From assembly GCA_963766195.1 (NCBI GenBank), contig CAVXYY010000018.1, positions 62,001 to 126,000 on the forward strand: a stretch of DNA of 64,000 bases. The letters run 5' to 3'. Made by a program: the position numbers and the translations under genes. This stretch comes from JAHEFT01 sp963766195 (GTDB taxonomy: Bacteria > Pseudomonadota > Gammaproteobacteria > Xanthomonadales > SZUA-36). The notes below the pieces were generated by a model that was not told the origin of the DNA, ran no database searches, and worked only from the letters and a program-made list of their open reading frames with translations. Shown piece after piece: positions 45,062-54,073 of the stretch (position 1 is the first letter of the stretch; each line of letters begins with the position of its first letter).

Positions 45062-46207
45062 TCACAGAAGTCGTTTCCAGGCGCCGACCAGTTCATCAGC
45101 CGCCCGGTCAACGTGAATTTTCGTGGTGCCACGGCCGAGCGTCAGTCGAACGCTGCCCGCCGCTGATTCCAGCGGGATACCCATCGCCAGGATGACCGCG
45201 GACGCTGAGTCCTTTCCTTCGTGACAGGCAGAGCCAGTGGATGCGGCGACAGCCGGGCATTCCGCCAGCAGGGCATTGCCGGAAACCCCGGGAAAGCGGA
45301 CGTTCAGCGTGTTGGGCAAACGATCGACGGGATGTCCGTTGAGGGCCAGGCCGGGAATCTGCCCGTTCAGACGGTCCCACAGGTGATCGCGCAGGGCGGT
45401 GATGCGCAAAGACTCCTTCGCCAGGTCCCGGTGTGCGATCGCGCAAGCCCGGCCCAGGCCGGCGATGGCGGCAACGTTTTCGGTGCCCGGGCGCAGGCCG
45501 CGTTCATGCCCGGCGCCCAGCAGCAAGGGTTCAATGCCGGTCCCGGAGCGAACGAATAGTGCCCCGACGCCTTGCGGCGCGTAAAGCTTGTGCCCTGCAA
45601 CCGACAACAGGTCCACCCCTTCGCGTCGCACGGATACGGCAACCTTGCCAAGAGACTGGGCTGCATCGGTATGCATCAGCGCGCCCGATGCATGGGCGAT
45701 TCCGGCTATTTCACCAATGGCCTGCAGTGTGCCCGTTTCGCTGTTGGCATGCATGACCGTGACCAGGAGGGTGTTCCCGCCAATGACCGAACGGATATCC
45801 GGCAGCTTCACGGCGCCCGCTTCATCCACGGCTACCCGGTCTACCTGGTACCCCTGGCCCTCGAGAAAAGCGCAGGGACCGGAGGTCGCCGGGTGCTCGA
45901 TTACAGAGGTTACGATGTGCTGACGGCCGGGGTTTGCCGCGGCCACCCCCCGGATCGCCAGGTTGTTGGCTTCCGTCCCGCCCGAGGTGAAATAAATTTC
46001 CCTGGAATGACAATCGATCAGCCGGGCAAGTTGTTCGCGCGCCTGTTCCACGGCGTCGCGCATGGCCCGGCCATAGACGTGGGTGCTGGAAGGATTGCCA
46101 TAGTGTTCCGACAGGTACGGCAGCATCGCTTCGAGCACTTCCGGCAACACCGGTGTGCTCGCATTGTGATCGAGATAGATGGGTTTGAGGAACCTCTGAT
46201 CAGTCAT
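45062..46207 (-). CDS. Cysteine desulfurase (IscS/NifS family)
   Basis: 381 residues. YLDHNASTPV opens the fold, ETGTLQAI and HTDAAQSLGK contact PLP, K207 in SVAGHKLYAPQG is the Schiff-base lysine, and C328 in STGSACHEG is the persulfide cysteine. It removes sulfur from cysteine for Fe-S clusters, tRNA thiolation or other acceptors. It is not flanked by iscU/iscA, so it is likely an accessory desulfurase. In a genome with sHdr it might also supply persulfide to sulfur carriers. It lies downstream of a MarR gene on the same strand. Confidence 0.92.
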   Translation of the reverse strand: MTDQRFLKPIYLDHNASTPVLPEVLEAMLPYLSEHYGNPSSTHVYGRAMRDAVEQAREQLARLIDCHSREIYFTSGGTEANNLAIRGVAAANPGRQHIVTSVIEHPATSGPCAFLEGQGYQVDRVAVDEAGAVKLPDIRSVIGGNTLLVTVMHANSETGTLQAIGEIAGIAHASGALMHTDAAQSLGKVAVSVRREGVDLLSVAGHKLYAPQGVGALFVRSGTGIEPLLLGAGHERGLRPGTENVAAIAGLGRACAIAHRDLAKESLRITALRDHLWDRLNGQIPGLALNGHPVDRLPNTLNVRFPGVSGNALLAECPAVAASTGSACHEGKDSASAVILAMGIPLESAAGSVRLTLGRGTTKIHVDRAADELVGAWKRLL

Positions 46208-46275
46208 CTCTCGATGATACGCTGAATAAGAGGGTTAATCCGGGTGCCTGCAGTGGTCCAAGCTCAGAGTTTGAA

Positions 46276-46668
46276 TCAGGCAGTCTCCAGGCCGGCACTA
46301 TAGGCGGCAAGATCCTCCATCATCCGCGCGTGCAGGTTTTTGCCTTTCTTGCTGAGCGACAGGCGACGGACCCGGCGGTCTGATTCGTCGATCACCTGTT
46401 TGATCCACCCCCGGCCGCCGCGGGTTTCACCAAGCTGGGAAATCACCCGGGATACCGTCTTGGCCGAAAGCCCGGTCAATTGGGCAACCTCGATCTGGGT
46501 CGCGCCATCGTTACTGGCGACGCACCAGAATACCGCGTAACTGGAAAGTGACGCCTCGGTCTGTCCCAGCAGTTTCAGCGGTTGTGAAAAGGCCCTGGAA
46601 AACAGGCCGGTCAATGCCCGTTCAGAAATGACACTGCTGACGCTGATGGGTTGGTCATTGTTGTTCAT
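46276..46668 (-). CDS. MarR-family transcriptional regulator (second)
   Basis: 130 residues, slightly short for the family. Helix-turn-helix DGATQIEVAQLTGLSAKTVSRVISQLGE about residues 54-81, wing SDRRVRRLSLSKKG. There are few basic residues upstream. It stands between the LitR-like regulator gene (61 bp upstream) and the cysteine desulfurase (68 bp downstream), all on the minus strand, so the three may be read together. Target unknown. The 16-bp palindrome at 13993 and the site at 37239 are possible MarR sites in this window. Confidence 0.85.
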   Translation of the reverse strand: MNNNDQPISVSSVISERALTGLFSRAFSQPLKLLGQTEASLSSYAVFWCVASNDGATQIEVAQLTGLSAKTVSRVISQLGETRGGRGWIKQVIDESDRRVRRLSLSKKGKNLHARMMEDLAAYSAGLETA

Positions 46669-46729
46669 TAGATAATCTTAACATACGACAAAGCGAATCA
46701 TTGACTGTACACGCCCGGCCATTACCGTT

Positions 46730-47644
46730 TTATGACAGCAGTTCATCCATCATCTGCAGGCCGTGGTCAATGTCCCGGCCCAGGGCCACAGCACCAGCAC
46801 GGTTGATGGCATCAAATCCGTATACGGACGAAAGCCCCCCGACCAGGACCGGCACGCCGGCCTCGCTGACCAGCGCGGGCAGGCTTCTGGAAAGCGTCTT
46901 CAAAGAGGGTTCGATCGCACCGGAAAGGAGGATAGCCGAGCAACCTTTCATTTTTGCTACCGACGCCAGCTCTTCGAGCGGCATGTTGGCTCCGAGTGGA
47001 ATGATGCGATAACCCGCGGCATCAGCCGCCAGGGCAAACAGAAGTAATCCAATCTCGTGGTATTCACACGGCAGCCCTGCCAGCAAAACCAGCGGCCCGC
47101 TGTTTATACGTGACCGGTGATGATAGCGGGCACCCAGTTTGTTGCGCAGGTAGAAAGAGAAAAAATGTTCCTCGGCGATACTGCCTTCCTGGTCTACCCA
47201 GCGCAATCCCAATTCAATCAAAAGCGGCGTCAGGAGATTTCGTGTAACCAGCCCGATCGGATACAGCGACAGCGCCTCGTTGTAAATCTCCTCCAGGCGT
47301 ACCTCGTCGAACGCAATGATCGCAGCGATCATATTGTTGAGGTAATTCCTCCAGACATCCGGTTTGCTGTCCTGGCTGGCTGATAAATCGCTTTCCAGCA
47401 TACCTGGGCTGATCTGGCTGATGCGAACCCCCTGCTGGGTCAGGGCCGTGATGCGGTTGATCTGGTCGATGTGCTCACGGGTATACAGCCGGTGACCACT
47501 GTCCTTCCTGACCGGCTCTATCAGGCCGTGCCGGCGCTCCCACGCGCGCAGCGTGATAGCGCCTACACCGGTCAGTTTCGATACGGTGCCAATCGTGTAC
47601 AGCTTTTCGTCAGGGTAATCCGTCTCGTTTGCTTGTGCGTTCAT
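46730..47644 (-). CDS. litR: LitR/CarH-type B12-dependent photoreceptor regulator (MerR family)
   Basis: 304 residues. A MerR helix-turn-helix at about 14-80 (YTIGTVSKLTGV, TLRAWERRHGLI) is followed by the B12-binding helical bundle (about 95-178) and a Rossmann cobalamin domain (about 183-300). The light-sensing signature W-x9-EH is present as W149...E159-H160. The lower axial ligand motif ExHxxG is present with H196. These residues define the adenosylcobalamin photoreceptors, which hold DNA in the dark and let go in light. It is divergent from the lipid-modification operon at 47902 and its own promoter bears the same 11-bp spaced boxes. Confidence 0.88.
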   Translation of the reverse strand: MNAQANETDYPDEKLYTIGTVSKLTGVGAITLRAWERRHGLIEPVRKDSGHRLYTREHIDQINRITALTQQGVRISQISPGMLESDLSASQDSKPDVWRNYLNNMIAAIIAFDEVRLEEIYNEALSLYPIGLVTRNLLTPLLIELGLRWVDQEGSIAEEHFFSFYLRNKLGARYHHRSRINSGPLVLLAGLPCEYHEIGLLLFALAADAAGYRIIPLGANMPLEELASVAKMKGCSAILLSGAIEPSLKTLSRSLPALVSEAGVPVLVGGLSSVYGFDAINRAGAVALGRDIDHGLQMMDELLS

Positions 47645-47693
47645 TAGTAATCTCGTGGGAATTAGCTTTTAAAGAAATAATGCATTTGTAAAT

Positions 47694-47722
47694 ACTATAC
47701 ATTATATATACACGTTTGGCAA
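47694..47722 (-). promoter_or_regulatory. litR promoter with TATACA boxes
   Basis: Minus strand -35 TTGCCA (47717-47722), 17 bp spacer, -10 TATAGT (47694-47699). On the plus strand TATACA occurs at 47696 and 47707, exactly 11 bp apart, covering the -10 and spacer. CarH/LitR bind direct repeats at 11-bp steps, so autorepression in the dark is likely. Confidence 0.7.
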
Positions 47723-47748
47723 AATAATTAAATAAACACAAAATAATA

Positions 47749-47778
47749 CTTGCAATAACTATACAGTAACTGTACATT
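47749..47778 (+). promoter_or_regulatory. Predicted light-operon promoter with three 11-bp spaced boxes
   Basis: CTTGCA (47749), TATACA (47760) and TGTACA (47771) stand at exact 11-bp steps. They overlap a promoter TTGCAA (47750-47755), 17 bp, TACATT (47773-47778). Three half-sites reaching from -35 to -10 is the operator layout described for CarH. A lone TTGTACAA palindrome also lies at 47875-47882, near the ribosome site of the first gene. The transcript would have a leader of about 115 bases. Confidence 0.7.
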
Positions 47779-47901
47779 ACTTCATGCTCCAGTAACGAAG
47801 AACGTTGACGGAGCTGAATTTAAGGCGGTTTTTAGACTTTTTCGGACCAGCGACCGCCGCAGATGACACAAAAATTGTACAAAACTTAATAGGAGATTCA
47901 C

Positions 47902-49020
47902 ATGATCAAGGTAAAGGCCGCTGTCTCAACAGCCCTATTGATGACCATGAGTTCGTCTGCGTTTGCTGCAGCCAAGGTTGCCGTAGCGCACTTTGCGCCG
48001 TTCGCCGATACTGTCGACGGAACGGCTGTAAACATTTCAGTAAACGGAACCCCGGTCGATGCATTGCAGGGAGTCAAGTTCAAGGACTTTACCGGTTATA
48101 TCGATTTTGACGCCGGCACTTACACGATCGACGTGATCCCGGTGGGAGCAACCGATCCGGCGATTACAGGTGAGTTCACCCTTACCGATGGAACCAGCTA
48201 CACGGTTTATGCAGCAGGTGACGGCGTGAAGCAGGACCTGGAGTTGCGCGCGCTGGTTGATGACACAACCACGCCGGCAGCCGGGAACCTGAACATCCGG
48301 GTAGTCCACGCCGCGCCATTCGCAGCCGACCTGGCAGCCACCGAGGTTTCCATCCGCACTGCTGACGGGATGCTGGTTAACAACCTGACAGGCGTGCCTT
48401 ACAACGTCGACAGCGGCTTTTTCGAAATACCTGCCGGCACTTACGACCTCAAGGTCGCTTCCAATGATGGTTCAGTGAACTACATTGATCCCCTTCCGGC
48501 TGCTTTGCCGGCCGGCGCCAATGTAACCGTGTATGCGGTCGGTGATGGCATGAACCAGCCCCTCGGTATTATTGCTTTCCCGGTCGGAGAACTGGCAACG
48601 CGCACTCCGGTTGACAACTCGACCAATGGAACCTGGGAAATCATCGAAGGGTCCGGCACCGGTTTTATCTTCCAGCCGATCCCTGCGCAGAATCGCGCCA
48701 CGGGTACCTGGTACACCTATGATGCAGACGGAAACCCGCTGTTCCTCTCATTTGACAGCTGCCTGGAGCAGGTCAATGAAATGGGCGACTTCGAATGTTC
48801 CACCCCAGGCGCCTTTGATGGAGAAATGGCTACCACTTCACTGTACCTGAGCACCGGTGGCGGCCCGTCTGAAGACGATGTGGTTGAAACTGTTAAAATT
48901 GGTGAGATTGACTTCGAGTTCTCGGGCTGCCTTGATGCCATGGCCACCGTGCGACTGGACGGTGAACCGGCCGCGATGTACACGGCTGCGAATCTGACCG
49001 CGGCATTCTGCAACGACTAG
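47902..49020 (+). CDS. Exported DUF4397 protein, first gene of the light operon
   Basis: 372 residues. Signal peptide about 1-22 (cut SAFA|AAK). Two DUF4397 beta-sandwich repeats: about 24-110 (KVAVAHFAPFAD, VNISVNGTPV) and about 122-220 (NIRVVHAAPFAAD, VSIRTADG). A third C-terminal domain (about 235-372) has four Cys likely to form disulfides. The role is unknown; the family is found on cell surfaces. AGGAG lies 8 bp before the ATG. It is 31 bp from the methyltransferase gene. Confidence 0.82.
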   Translation: MIKVKAAVSTALLMTMSSSAFAAAKVAVAHFAPFADTVDGTAVNISVNGTPVDALQGVKFKDFTGYIDFDAGTYTIDVIPVGATDPAITGEFTLTDGTSYTVYAAGDGVKQDLELRALVDDTTTPAAGNLNIRVVHAAPFAADLAATEVSIRTADGMLVNNLTGVPYNVDSGFFEIPAGTYDLKVASNDGSVNYIDPLPAALPAGANVTVYAVGDGMNQPLGIIAFPVGELATRTPVDNSTNGTWEIIEGSGTGFIFQPIPAQNRATGTWYTYDADGNPLFLSFDSCLEQVNEMGDFECSTPGAFDGEMATTSLYLSTGGGPSEDDVVETVKIGEIDFEFSGCLDAMATVRLDGEPAAMYTAANLTAAFCND

Positions 49021-49051
49021 TCATACCTCTTTACCAAAACAGGACTTACTG

Positions 49052-50134
49052 ATGAGCACAGCCGCTATCAAAGCATCAAGTACCGTCCTTGACTGGACAG
49101 AACGCGGCCTGGTGCCGGACAGCGTATTACGCGCCGGCATCAGGCGGCTCTGCCGTCAACGACTGAAGGACATCAGGGCGGGAGATATCGAAACCTCCGG
49201 CCATATGACGGAAGCCTTTATCGATTACATGAACGGGTCGGAGATTGCCCTCGTACCCGAACTTGCCAATGAACAGCACTACGAACTTCCGCCGGAGTTT
49301 TTCAGCACCGTGCTGGGCCATCACGCCAAGTACAGCTGTTGTTACTGGGGCGACGGGGTCCGGACACTGGATCACGCCGAGGCCGCCGCACTGGAGATCA
49401 GTTGTCAGCGGGCAGACATCCGGAACGGCATGGATGTGCTGGATCTCGGCTGCGGCTGGGGTTCTTTAAGCCTCTGGATTGCCGCGCATTTTCCGGCATG
49501 CAAGGTCACCTCGGTCTCAAATTCAAAACCGCAGGGTGAATACATCCGGAAACTGGCCCGGGAACGCGGTCTGTCCAATATTGAAGTGCTGACCGCCGAC
49601 ATGAACAACTTCCAGGCACCCGGGCAGTATGACCGCATCGTGTCCGTTGAAATGTTCGAGCACATGAGGAATTACCGCGAGTTGTTTGCTCGCCTCAGCC
49701 AGTGGCTCAAGCCGGATGGAAAATTCTTCATGCACATTTTCTGTCACCGGAACACGCCCTACGAATTTCTGGATGAGGGGCCGTCCGACTGGATGGGCCG
49801 TCATTTCTTTTCCGGTGGAATCATGCCCAGCGATGATCTGCCGCTGCGCTTCCAGGAACGGCTGCACCTTTTGAGGCGCGACCGCTGGAGCGGAAATCAT
49901 TACGAAAAAACCGCAAATGCCTGGTTGGCCAACATGGACAGCAGGAAAGACCGCATCATGCCGATGTTTGCCGAGACATACGGGGAGGCGGACGCCGAGC
50001 GCTGGTTCCAGCGCTGGCGCATTTTCTTCATGGCCTGTGCGGAGCTGTTTGCCTTTAACAATGGTGAAGAGTGGTTTGTCTCACACTACCTGTTCGGTCT
50101 GCCGAGTCACACAGGTGAAGGAGCGCAGCCGTGA
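49052..50134 (+). CDS. CFA-synthase-like SAM-dependent methyltransferase
   Basis: 360 residues. Motif I VLDLGCGWGSLSLWIA at about 128-143 binds S-adenosylmethionine; MFEHMRNYRELFARL is the post-II region of the mycolic/cyclopropane synthase superfamily. It lacks the N-terminal domain of true CFA synthase and the HYDLGNEF box is replaced by HYELPPEFF. Such truncated relatives methylate unsaturated lipid chains. It is the second gene of the light operon and overlaps DUF2878 by 4 bp. Confidence 0.87.
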   Translation: MSTAAIKASSTVLDWTERGLVPDSVLRAGIRRLCRQRLKDIRAGDIETSGHMTEAFIDYMNGSEIALVPELANEQHYELPPEFFSTVLGHHAKYSCCYWGDGVRTLDHAEAAALEISCQRADIRNGMDVLDLGCGWGSLSLWIAAHFPACKVTSVSNSKPQGEYIRKLARERGLSNIEVLTADMNNFQAPGQYDRIVSVEMFEHMRNYRELFARLSQWLKPDGKFFMHIFCHRNTPYEFLDEGPSDWMGRHFFSGGIMPSDDLPLRFQERLHLLRRDRWSGNHYEKTANAWLANMDSRKDRIMPMFAETYGEADAERWFQRWRIFFMACAELFAFNNGEEWFVSHYLFGLPSHTGEGAQP

Positions 50135-50742
50135 TCAGGGTGGTGGTCAACCTGGCGGCGTCTGAAGCCGGTTGGCTTGCCTGCGTTTCCGGGGCAGCCA
50201 ACGGCATGCCCTGGGCCGGTCCGCTGGTCGTGCTGGCATTTGTAGCGACTCATCTGTGGTTGTCGAAACGGCCGGGCCCTGAATTAACACTGGTCATTCT
50301 GGCGGTATTGATCGGCCTGGTTGCAGACAGCGCTTTGGTTGTTACAGGTCTTGTCAGTTATCCCTCCGGAACCTGGATCGAAGGATTTGCGCCGTACTGG
50401 ATTCTTGCCATGTGGGCGATGTTTGCAACCACTCTGAACGTCTCGATGAGATGGTTGCGCAACCGTAATGCCCTGGCCGCTGCGCTGGGGGCGGTCTTCG
50501 GACCGCTGGCTTACCTCGCGGGCCAGGAGTTTGGCGCGATCACGTTCAACCGGACGGCTATGGCGATCGCTGCGCTTGCCGTCATCTGGGCTGTGGCGAT
50601 GCCGCTTCTCGTGGTGCTGGCCCGCCGGCTGGATGGCGTCAGTGAAAAGAGGCCTCCGGACTTTATCCTGCGTGACTGGAGGACATCACGGGCGCCGCAG
50701 GCGACTCGCCGGCCCCGGTTGGGGGAGTCTGGCAATGCCTGA
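50131..50742 (+). CDS. DUF2878 membrane protein
   Basis: 203 residues, GTG start overlapping the previous stop. Six hydrophobic helices at roughly 5-20, 26-44, 52-74, 88-106, 112-132 and 142-163, then a charged 40-residue tail. The pattern and neighbours match DUF2878, a family repeatedly found with CFA-type methyltransferases and DUF1295. No catalytic motif is visible. Confidence 0.75.
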   Translation: MIRVVVNLAASEAGWLACVSGAANGMPWAGPLVVLAFVATHLWLSKRPGPELTLVILAVLIGLVADSALVVTGLVSYPSGTWIEGFAPYWILAMWAMFATTLNVSMRWLRNRNALAAALGAVFGPLAYLAGQEFGAITFNRTAMAIAALAVIWAVAMPLLVVLARRLDGVSEKRPPDFILRDWRTSRAPQATRRPRLGESGNA

Positions 50743-51547
50743 GTTGAGCGCCTGGTTCTGGTCATTGCTCGCTGTGCTGATGGTGTCAGTAGTGGCGTGG
50801 CTGGTCAGTGTTGTCCGCCGTGATGTGAGCATCGTCGATAGCTTGTGGTCCCTGATGATCCTGCTGTGCGCGCTGGTCTACGTGGTTCTGGCCGAGGACA
50901 CCGGCCCGCGGACCGTGATGTTAATCGCCCTGCTGTCAGCGTGGGCAATACGGCTTTCGCTCCACATTACCCTGCGTAACCACGGCCAGCCCGAAGACCG
51001 GCGATACGCGGAAATTCGCCGCAACAACCAACCGTACTTCGAATGGAAAAGCCTGTATATCGTATTCCTTTTCCAGGGTTTTTTGGCCTGGGTGATCTGT
51101 CTGCCCGTCGTCGCGGCTGTCGGCGGCCAGACACCACCCGGGCCGCTTGATTATGCCGGGATCGCGCTGTGGATGGCCGGCATGTTTTTTGAAGTCACGG
51201 GTGACTACCAACTGGCCCGTTTCCGCCGCAGTGAGCGGACCTCCGACGAGGTGCTGGATACCGGCCTGTGGCGCTACACGCGGCATCCGAACTACTTCGG
51301 CGAGGCCGTAATCTGGTGGGGTTTTTACCTGCTGGCGCTTTCGGCTGGAGCGTGGTGGACCATTTTTGCCCCGTTACTGATGACCTTCCTGTTGTTGAAG
51401 GTATCAGGTGTTGCCATGCTGGAAAAAGATATCGCAGGGCGCCGGCCTGCATACCGCGACTATATCAGGCGAACCAATGCCTTCTTTCCGGGCCGGCCGA
51501 AATATGAAGCGCACCAGCCCGGTTCACAACACACTGGCGGAGGTTAG
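50735..51547 (+). CDS. DUF1295 membrane protein, steroid 5-alpha-reductase-like
   Basis: 270 residues from ATG 50735, which has GGGGGAG 7 bp upstream; the longer frame from 50468 only reads through DUF2878. About six membrane helices. The C-terminal signature GLWRYTRHPNYFGEAVIWWGFYL and AYRDYIRRTNAFFPGRPK is that of DUF1295 / 3-oxo-5-alpha-steroid 4-dehydrogenase relatives, which reduce double bonds using NADPH. A lipid or isoprenoid substrate is plausible. Confidence 0.88.
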   Translation: MPELSAWFWSLLAVLMVSVVAWLVSVVRRDVSIVDSLWSLMILLCALVYVVLAEDTGPRTVMLIALLSAWAIRLSLHITLRNHGQPEDRRYAEIRRNNQPYFEWKSLYIVFLFQGFLAWVICLPVVAAVGGQTPPGPLDYAGIALWMAGMFFEVTGDYQLARFRRSERTSDEVLDTGLWRYTRHPNYFGEAVIWWGFYLLALSAGAWWTIFAPLLMTFLLLKVSGVAMLEKDIAGRRPAYRDYIRRTNAFFPGRPKYEAHQPGSQHTGGG

Positions 51548-51551
51548 CAGG

Positions 51552-52247
51552 ATGGAATACAGAAGAAACAAGCTGATTGAAGTGCTGGTCGCCTCCGGCC
51601 TGTCGATCGTTATGCTACTCGCAGCCGGGCCATCGTTCGCAGAACCGGCCCCTGGCGACGACGGAGCCATGGGAAGCGCGTGGAAATTCCGGGTGTACCT
51701 GGATGACAAGGAAATCGGCTACCACCACTTTTACCTCGCAGAATCGGGAAATACCCGGCAACTCAAGAGCGTCGCCAACTTTGAATACAACCTGATGTTT
51801 GTCCGCCTGTTTCATTATGAGCATGAGAACAACGAGATCTGGAATGGCGATTGCCTTCAGAGCATCGATTCACAAACCGATTCCAATGGCAAGCCGTTCC
51901 GGGTTAACGGCCGCCGCGCTGCCGGTGAATTCCGGGTTTCGGCCAATGGCGGTGAGGAATCGCTGCCGGAGTGTGTCATGACGTTTGCTTACTGGAATCC
52001 CGCGTTTCTCGAGCAGTCATCTTTGCTCAACTCCCAGGACGGTGAATTCCTCGAGGTCGAGGTTTCCGAGCCTGTTTTCGAACAACTGGAAGTCGAAGGT
52101 GCACAACTTCCGTCCTATCGCTATCATCTGGCCGCCGGCGCACTTAAACTCGATCTGTGGTACTCCACGGACAGCAATTGGCTGGCCCTTGAAAGCGAAG
52201 TGCGGGGTGGCCGCATGCTTCGATACGTGAGGTATGATGATGCTTAG
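51552..52247 (+). CDS. Exported DUF6134-like protein
   Basis: 231 residues from ATG 51552 with GGAGG 8 bp upstream. Signal peptide about 1-30 (cut SFA|EP). The mature part is beta-rich (WKFRVYLDDKEIGYHHF, FEYNLMFVRLFHYEHENNEIW) and recalls periplasmic lipid-linked folds grouped as DUF6134. Two Cys (about residues 98 and 139). Function unknown. Its end overlaps the lipocalin gene. Confidence 0.7.
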   Translation: MEYRRNKLIEVLVASGLSIVMLLAAGPSFAEPAPGDDGAMGSAWKFRVYLDDKEIGYHHFYLAESGNTRQLKSVANFEYNLMFVRLFHYEHENNEIWNGDCLQSIDSQTDSNGKPFRVNGRRAAGEFRVSANGGEESLPECVMTFAYWNPAFLEQSSLLNSQDGEFLEVEVSEPVFEQLEVEGAQLPSYRYHLAAGALKLDLWYSTDSNWLALESEVRGGRMLRYVRYDDA

Positions 52248-52764
52248 AAAATCACTGTTGAGCCTGTCCGGAGCAGTCCTGCTGTCAGGCTGCCAGGCCA
52301 GTCTGCCCGCACTCGAAACCGTCGATTACGTGGATCTCGAGCGCTTCATGGGGGACTGGTACGTGATTGCGAATATCCCGACCTTCGTCGAGAAAGGGGC
52401 GCATAACGCGGTGGAATCCTATCGCCTGGATGAAGACGGCACCATTGCCACGACGTTTACTTTTCGGAAGGATGCTTTCGACGGGCCGGAGAAACAGTAC
52501 CATCCGCGGGGCTTCGTGCGAGACACCCAAAGCAACGCCGAATGGGGTATGCAATTTATCTGGCCGTTCAAGGGCGACTACCGGATCATTTACCTGGCGG
52601 ACGACTACTCTGCCACCATCATCGGGCGAACGAAGCGGGATTACGTGTGGTTGATGGCCCGCTCACCCGAGATGAGCGCTGACGCCTACCGCGAGGCGGT
52701 GCAATTTATCGAACGCGCCGGATACGATACGGCTGATTTGCAACGTGTTCCGCAGAAGTGGTGA
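52240..52764 (+). CDS. blc: Lipocalin (Blc-like outer-membrane lipoprotein)
   Basis: About 174 residues. Three in-frame ATGs at 52234, 52237 and 52240; GAGG at 52229 gives the best spacing to the third. The lipobox LLSGC directs acylation of the Cys. GDWYVIA is the first lipocalin signature, and RDYVWLMAR is the third. Bacterial Blc proteins bind fatty acids or lysophospholipids. In this operon it may move or store modified fatty acids. Confidence 0.9.
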   Translation: MLRKSLLSLSGAVLLSGCQASLPALETVDYVDLERFMGDWYVIANIPTFVEKGAHNAVESYRLDEDGTIATTFTFRKDAFDGPEKQYHPRGFVRDTQSNAEWGMQFIWPFKGDYRIIYLADDYSATIIGRTKRDYVWLMARSPEMSADAYREAVQFIERAGYDTADLQRVPQKW

Positions 52765-52768
52765 CGCC

Positions 52769-54073
52769 TTGAAAATTGCAATCATCGGCACCGGGATTGC
52801 CGGAAACGTAGCCGCTTACCGCCTGGCGCAACAACATGACATCACGGTTTTCGAAGCCGATAGCCGTATCGGCGGCCACACCAACACGGTTGATGTCGTT
52901 GCCGCCGGCCAACGGTGGGCCGTGGACACCGGGTTCATCGTATTCAATAACGTCACTTACCCGAACTTCATTTCCCTGCTCGATGAACTGGGGGTTGATT
53001 CCCAGGACAGTGACATGAGTTTCAGTGTCCGCAATGAGCGCAATGGCCTGGAATACAATGGAGCCTCGCTCAACGCCCTGTTCGCCCAGCGCACAAACCT
53101 GCTGAAGCCCTCCTTTTACCGGATGTTGGCGGATATCCTGCGCTTTAACCGGGAAGCGCCGGCGCTGCTTGACCAGCCGGGCAACCCGGTAACCCTGGGT
53201 GAATACCTGGATTCAAACGGTTACTCAAAAGGTTTTATTGACCACTATATCGTTCCCATGGGCGCGGCGATCTGGTCTGCTACCCCGGGTGGAATGCGGG
53301 CTGTTCCGGCGACGTTCTTCATCCGCTTTTTCCACAACCACGGTTTGCTGTCGGTTAATCAGCGTCCCGTATGGCGGGTGGTCAGGGGCGGCTCGCGGAG
53401 CTACGTGGAAAAACTGGTGGCCGGACACCGGGACCGGATTCGCCTCGATACACCGGTAGAATGGATTCGCCGGCATCCCGGGTATGTTGAAGTCAAGGCC
53501 AGGGGTGCGGCGGTGGAGAAGTTTGACCGTATTTTCCTGGCTTGCCACAGCGACCAGGCTCTGGAACTCCTCGCTGACCCGACTCCCGAGGAACGCGCCG
53601 TTCTGGGCGCTATCCGCTACCAGCAAAACGAGGCGGTCCTTCACACCGACCAGTCACTGATGCCAAAGCGGCGCCTGGCATGGGCGGCCTGGAATTACCA
53701 TATTCCGCAAGGCGCCTCGGATCCGGAAGGCAAGGCCGCTCTGACCTACAACATGAATATCCTGCAAAGCCTTGCCGCGCCGGTGCAGTTTTGCGTCACG
53801 TTGAATTACACGGCGGCAATCGATCCGGGCAAGATCATCCAGACCTTCAACTATACGCACCCGGTTTTCACCGAAAAAGCGGTTGCTGCCCAGCAACGTC
53901 ACCGCGAAATCAACGGTGCGCGCCGGACCTATTTCTGTGGCGCCTACTGGCGCTATGGTTTTCATGAAGACGGCGTGGTCAGTGCGATTGCCGCACTGGA
54001 TCATTTCAACGCAGACGGGGCCGGTTCTGAGAGTCTATATCATGAAGAGCGCGATTTACGCCGGGCGGGTTAG
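52769..54073 (+). CDS. FAD-dependent amine-oxidase-like oxidoreductase
   Basis: 434 residues from TTG 52769; homologues begin MKIAIIGTGIAG as here. A GTG at 52745 would overlap the lipocalin and is less likely. GTGIAG at 7-12 binds FAD, GGHTNTVD is the amine-oxidase/phytoene-desaturase family second motif, and the C-terminus FCGAYWRYGFHEDGVVSAI closes the FAD site. The family sits beside DUF1365 and CFA synthase in many proteobacteria. A lipid desaturase role (as proposed for UfaD in furan fatty acid synthesis) is possible. It overlaps DUF1365 by 32 bp. Confidence 0.87.
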   Translation: MKIAIIGTGIAGNVAAYRLAQQHDITVFEADSRIGGHTNTVDVVAAGQRWAVDTGFIVFNNVTYPNFISLLDELGVDSQDSDMSFSVRNERNGLEYNGASLNALFAQRTNLLKPSFYRMLADILRFNREAPALLDQPGNPVTLGEYLDSNGYSKGFIDHYIVPMGAAIWSATPGGMRAVPATFFIRFFHNHGLLSVNQRPVWRVVRGGSRSYVEKLVAGHRDRIRLDTPVEWIRRHPGYVEVKARGAAVEKFDRIFLACHSDQALELLADPTPEERAVLGAIRYQQNEAVLHTDQSLMPKRRLAWAAWNYHIPQGASDPEGKAALTYNMNILQSLAAPVQFCVTLNYTAAIDPGKIIQTFNYTHPVFTEKAVAAQQRHREINGARRTYFCGAYWRYGFHEDGVVSAIAALDHFNADGAGSESLYHEERDLRRAG

